Assembly (NCBI GenBank): GCA_022841625.1
Contig: JALHRD010000006.1
Span: forward strand, 115,387 to 179,386
DNA from: Xanthobacteraceae bacterium
GTDB lineage: Bacteria; Pseudomonadota; Alphaproteobacteria; Rhizobiales; Xanthobacteraceae
Direction of reading: 5' to 3'
DNA: 64,000 nt
The first letter of the stretch is position 1. The number at the start of each line of letters is the position of its first letter. Below are positions 63,947 through 64,000 of this stretch, in pieces. Both the position numbers and the translations under genes were made by a program. Under the pieces are notes generated by a model, which saw nothing but the letters and a program-made list of their open reading frames with translations, was not told the origin of the DNA and made no database searches.

Positions 63947-64000
63947 GGAGGCAGTCTTGGGTGTGATGGAGCGGTTAGTTTTGAGCGACGCGTCGTGGGA
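63889..64000 (+). mobile_element. Left end of an IS5-family-like insertion sequence (runs off the window)
   Basis: From about 63889-63905 the sequence changes to GTGGACTCTAGGGATTCCCT-like terminal DNA, followed by AGGGAGG and a transposase start. The exact outer base and target duplication cannot be fixed without the right end. Confidence 0.6.
63963..64000 (+). CDS. IS5-family-like transposase, N-terminal fragment (3' end outside window)
   Basis: GTG 63963 or ATG 63966 opens (M)MERLVLSDASW, the typical start of IS5/IS427-group transposases (compare MERFVLTDAQW). Only about 12 residues are visible. AGGGAGG at 63945-63951 is the ribosome site. The identification rests on this short match and the preceding terminal-repeat-like DNA. 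Confidence 0.6.
   Translation, partial: MMERLVLSDASW

Overview
The window is GC-rich DNA from an alphaproteobacterium, most likely Hyphomicrobiales (Bradyrhizobium/Rhodoplanes/Pseudolabrys-like; Nitrobacteraceae or Xanthobacteraceae). The evidence is gene content and order: xseA-DUF2093 facing pmbA-cysQ-DUF4170-waaA-lpxK, DUF6101 next to ubiA, hisZ-hisG, a CIRCE-controlled groESL, an alphaproteobacterial CheZ, and many Bug-type and TRAP solute receptors, several with twin-arginine leaders. I found no rRNA, tRNA or CRISPR array.

Layout. 1-1.5 kb: the end of a Bug-like receptor and a sugar-type periplasmic binding protein. 1.5-14 kb: housekeeping block with two perfect 16-bp stem-loops before xseA, the lipid A/Kdo operon (pmbA, cysQ-like, DUF4170, waaA, lpxK), DUF6101, ubiA with a coupled secreted protein, rsmE and hisZ-hisG. 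14-19.6 kb: an MFS transporter, three tandem Bug receptors and a threonine synthase. 20-21.3 kb: an sbtA-sbtB bicarbonate uptake/P-II pair whose codon use differs from its neighbours. 21.3-26 kb: envelope glycosylation genes (GtrA, GT2, ChbG/HpnK) plus DUF2076. The long gap before the GT2 gene carries a cluster of TGTAAGAT motifs. 26-31.7 kb: L,D-transpeptidase, cheZ, MFS, lipoprotein, GlcG-like protein and a further Bug receptor. 31.7-34.5 kb: a frameshifted Bug-like receptor, a two-domain VOC protein and a class II aldolase. 34.6-36.9 kb: groESL. 37-48.7 kb: two complete TRAP transporters flanking an exported FAD oxidoreductase, a META-domain protein and an exported dienelactone hydrolase. 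49-58.9 kb: an SbmA/BacA-like ABC exporter, TorF-type porin, cyclase plus NMT1-type receptor, GNAT, HupE, and a 981-residue FAD/Fe-S dehydrogenase. 59-64 kb: serine-glyoxylate aminotransferase, a Bug receptor/dienelactone hydrolase/amidohydrolase cluster, and a small membrane gene interrupted by an IS5-family-like element that runs off the window.

The overall picture is an oligotrophic heterotroph that scavenges many organic acids: seven Bug-family receptors (two incomplete) with no TctA/TctB permease in view, two TRAP systems and one NMT1-type receptor. These lie beside small catabolic sets (aldolase/VOC, dienelactone hydrolase/amidohydrolase, cyclase, YdiJ-like dehydrogenase, serine-glyoxylate aminotransferase).

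Points most worth a second look: a frameshift lying inside a perfect 17-bp inverted repeat (quasipalindrome-type mutation); the TGTAAGAT cluster; the second TRAP system, whose two membrane subunits both carry extra membrane segments; the sbtAB pair; the doublet of hairpins before xseA; and rho-independent terminators with no matching gene, suggesting small RNAs.
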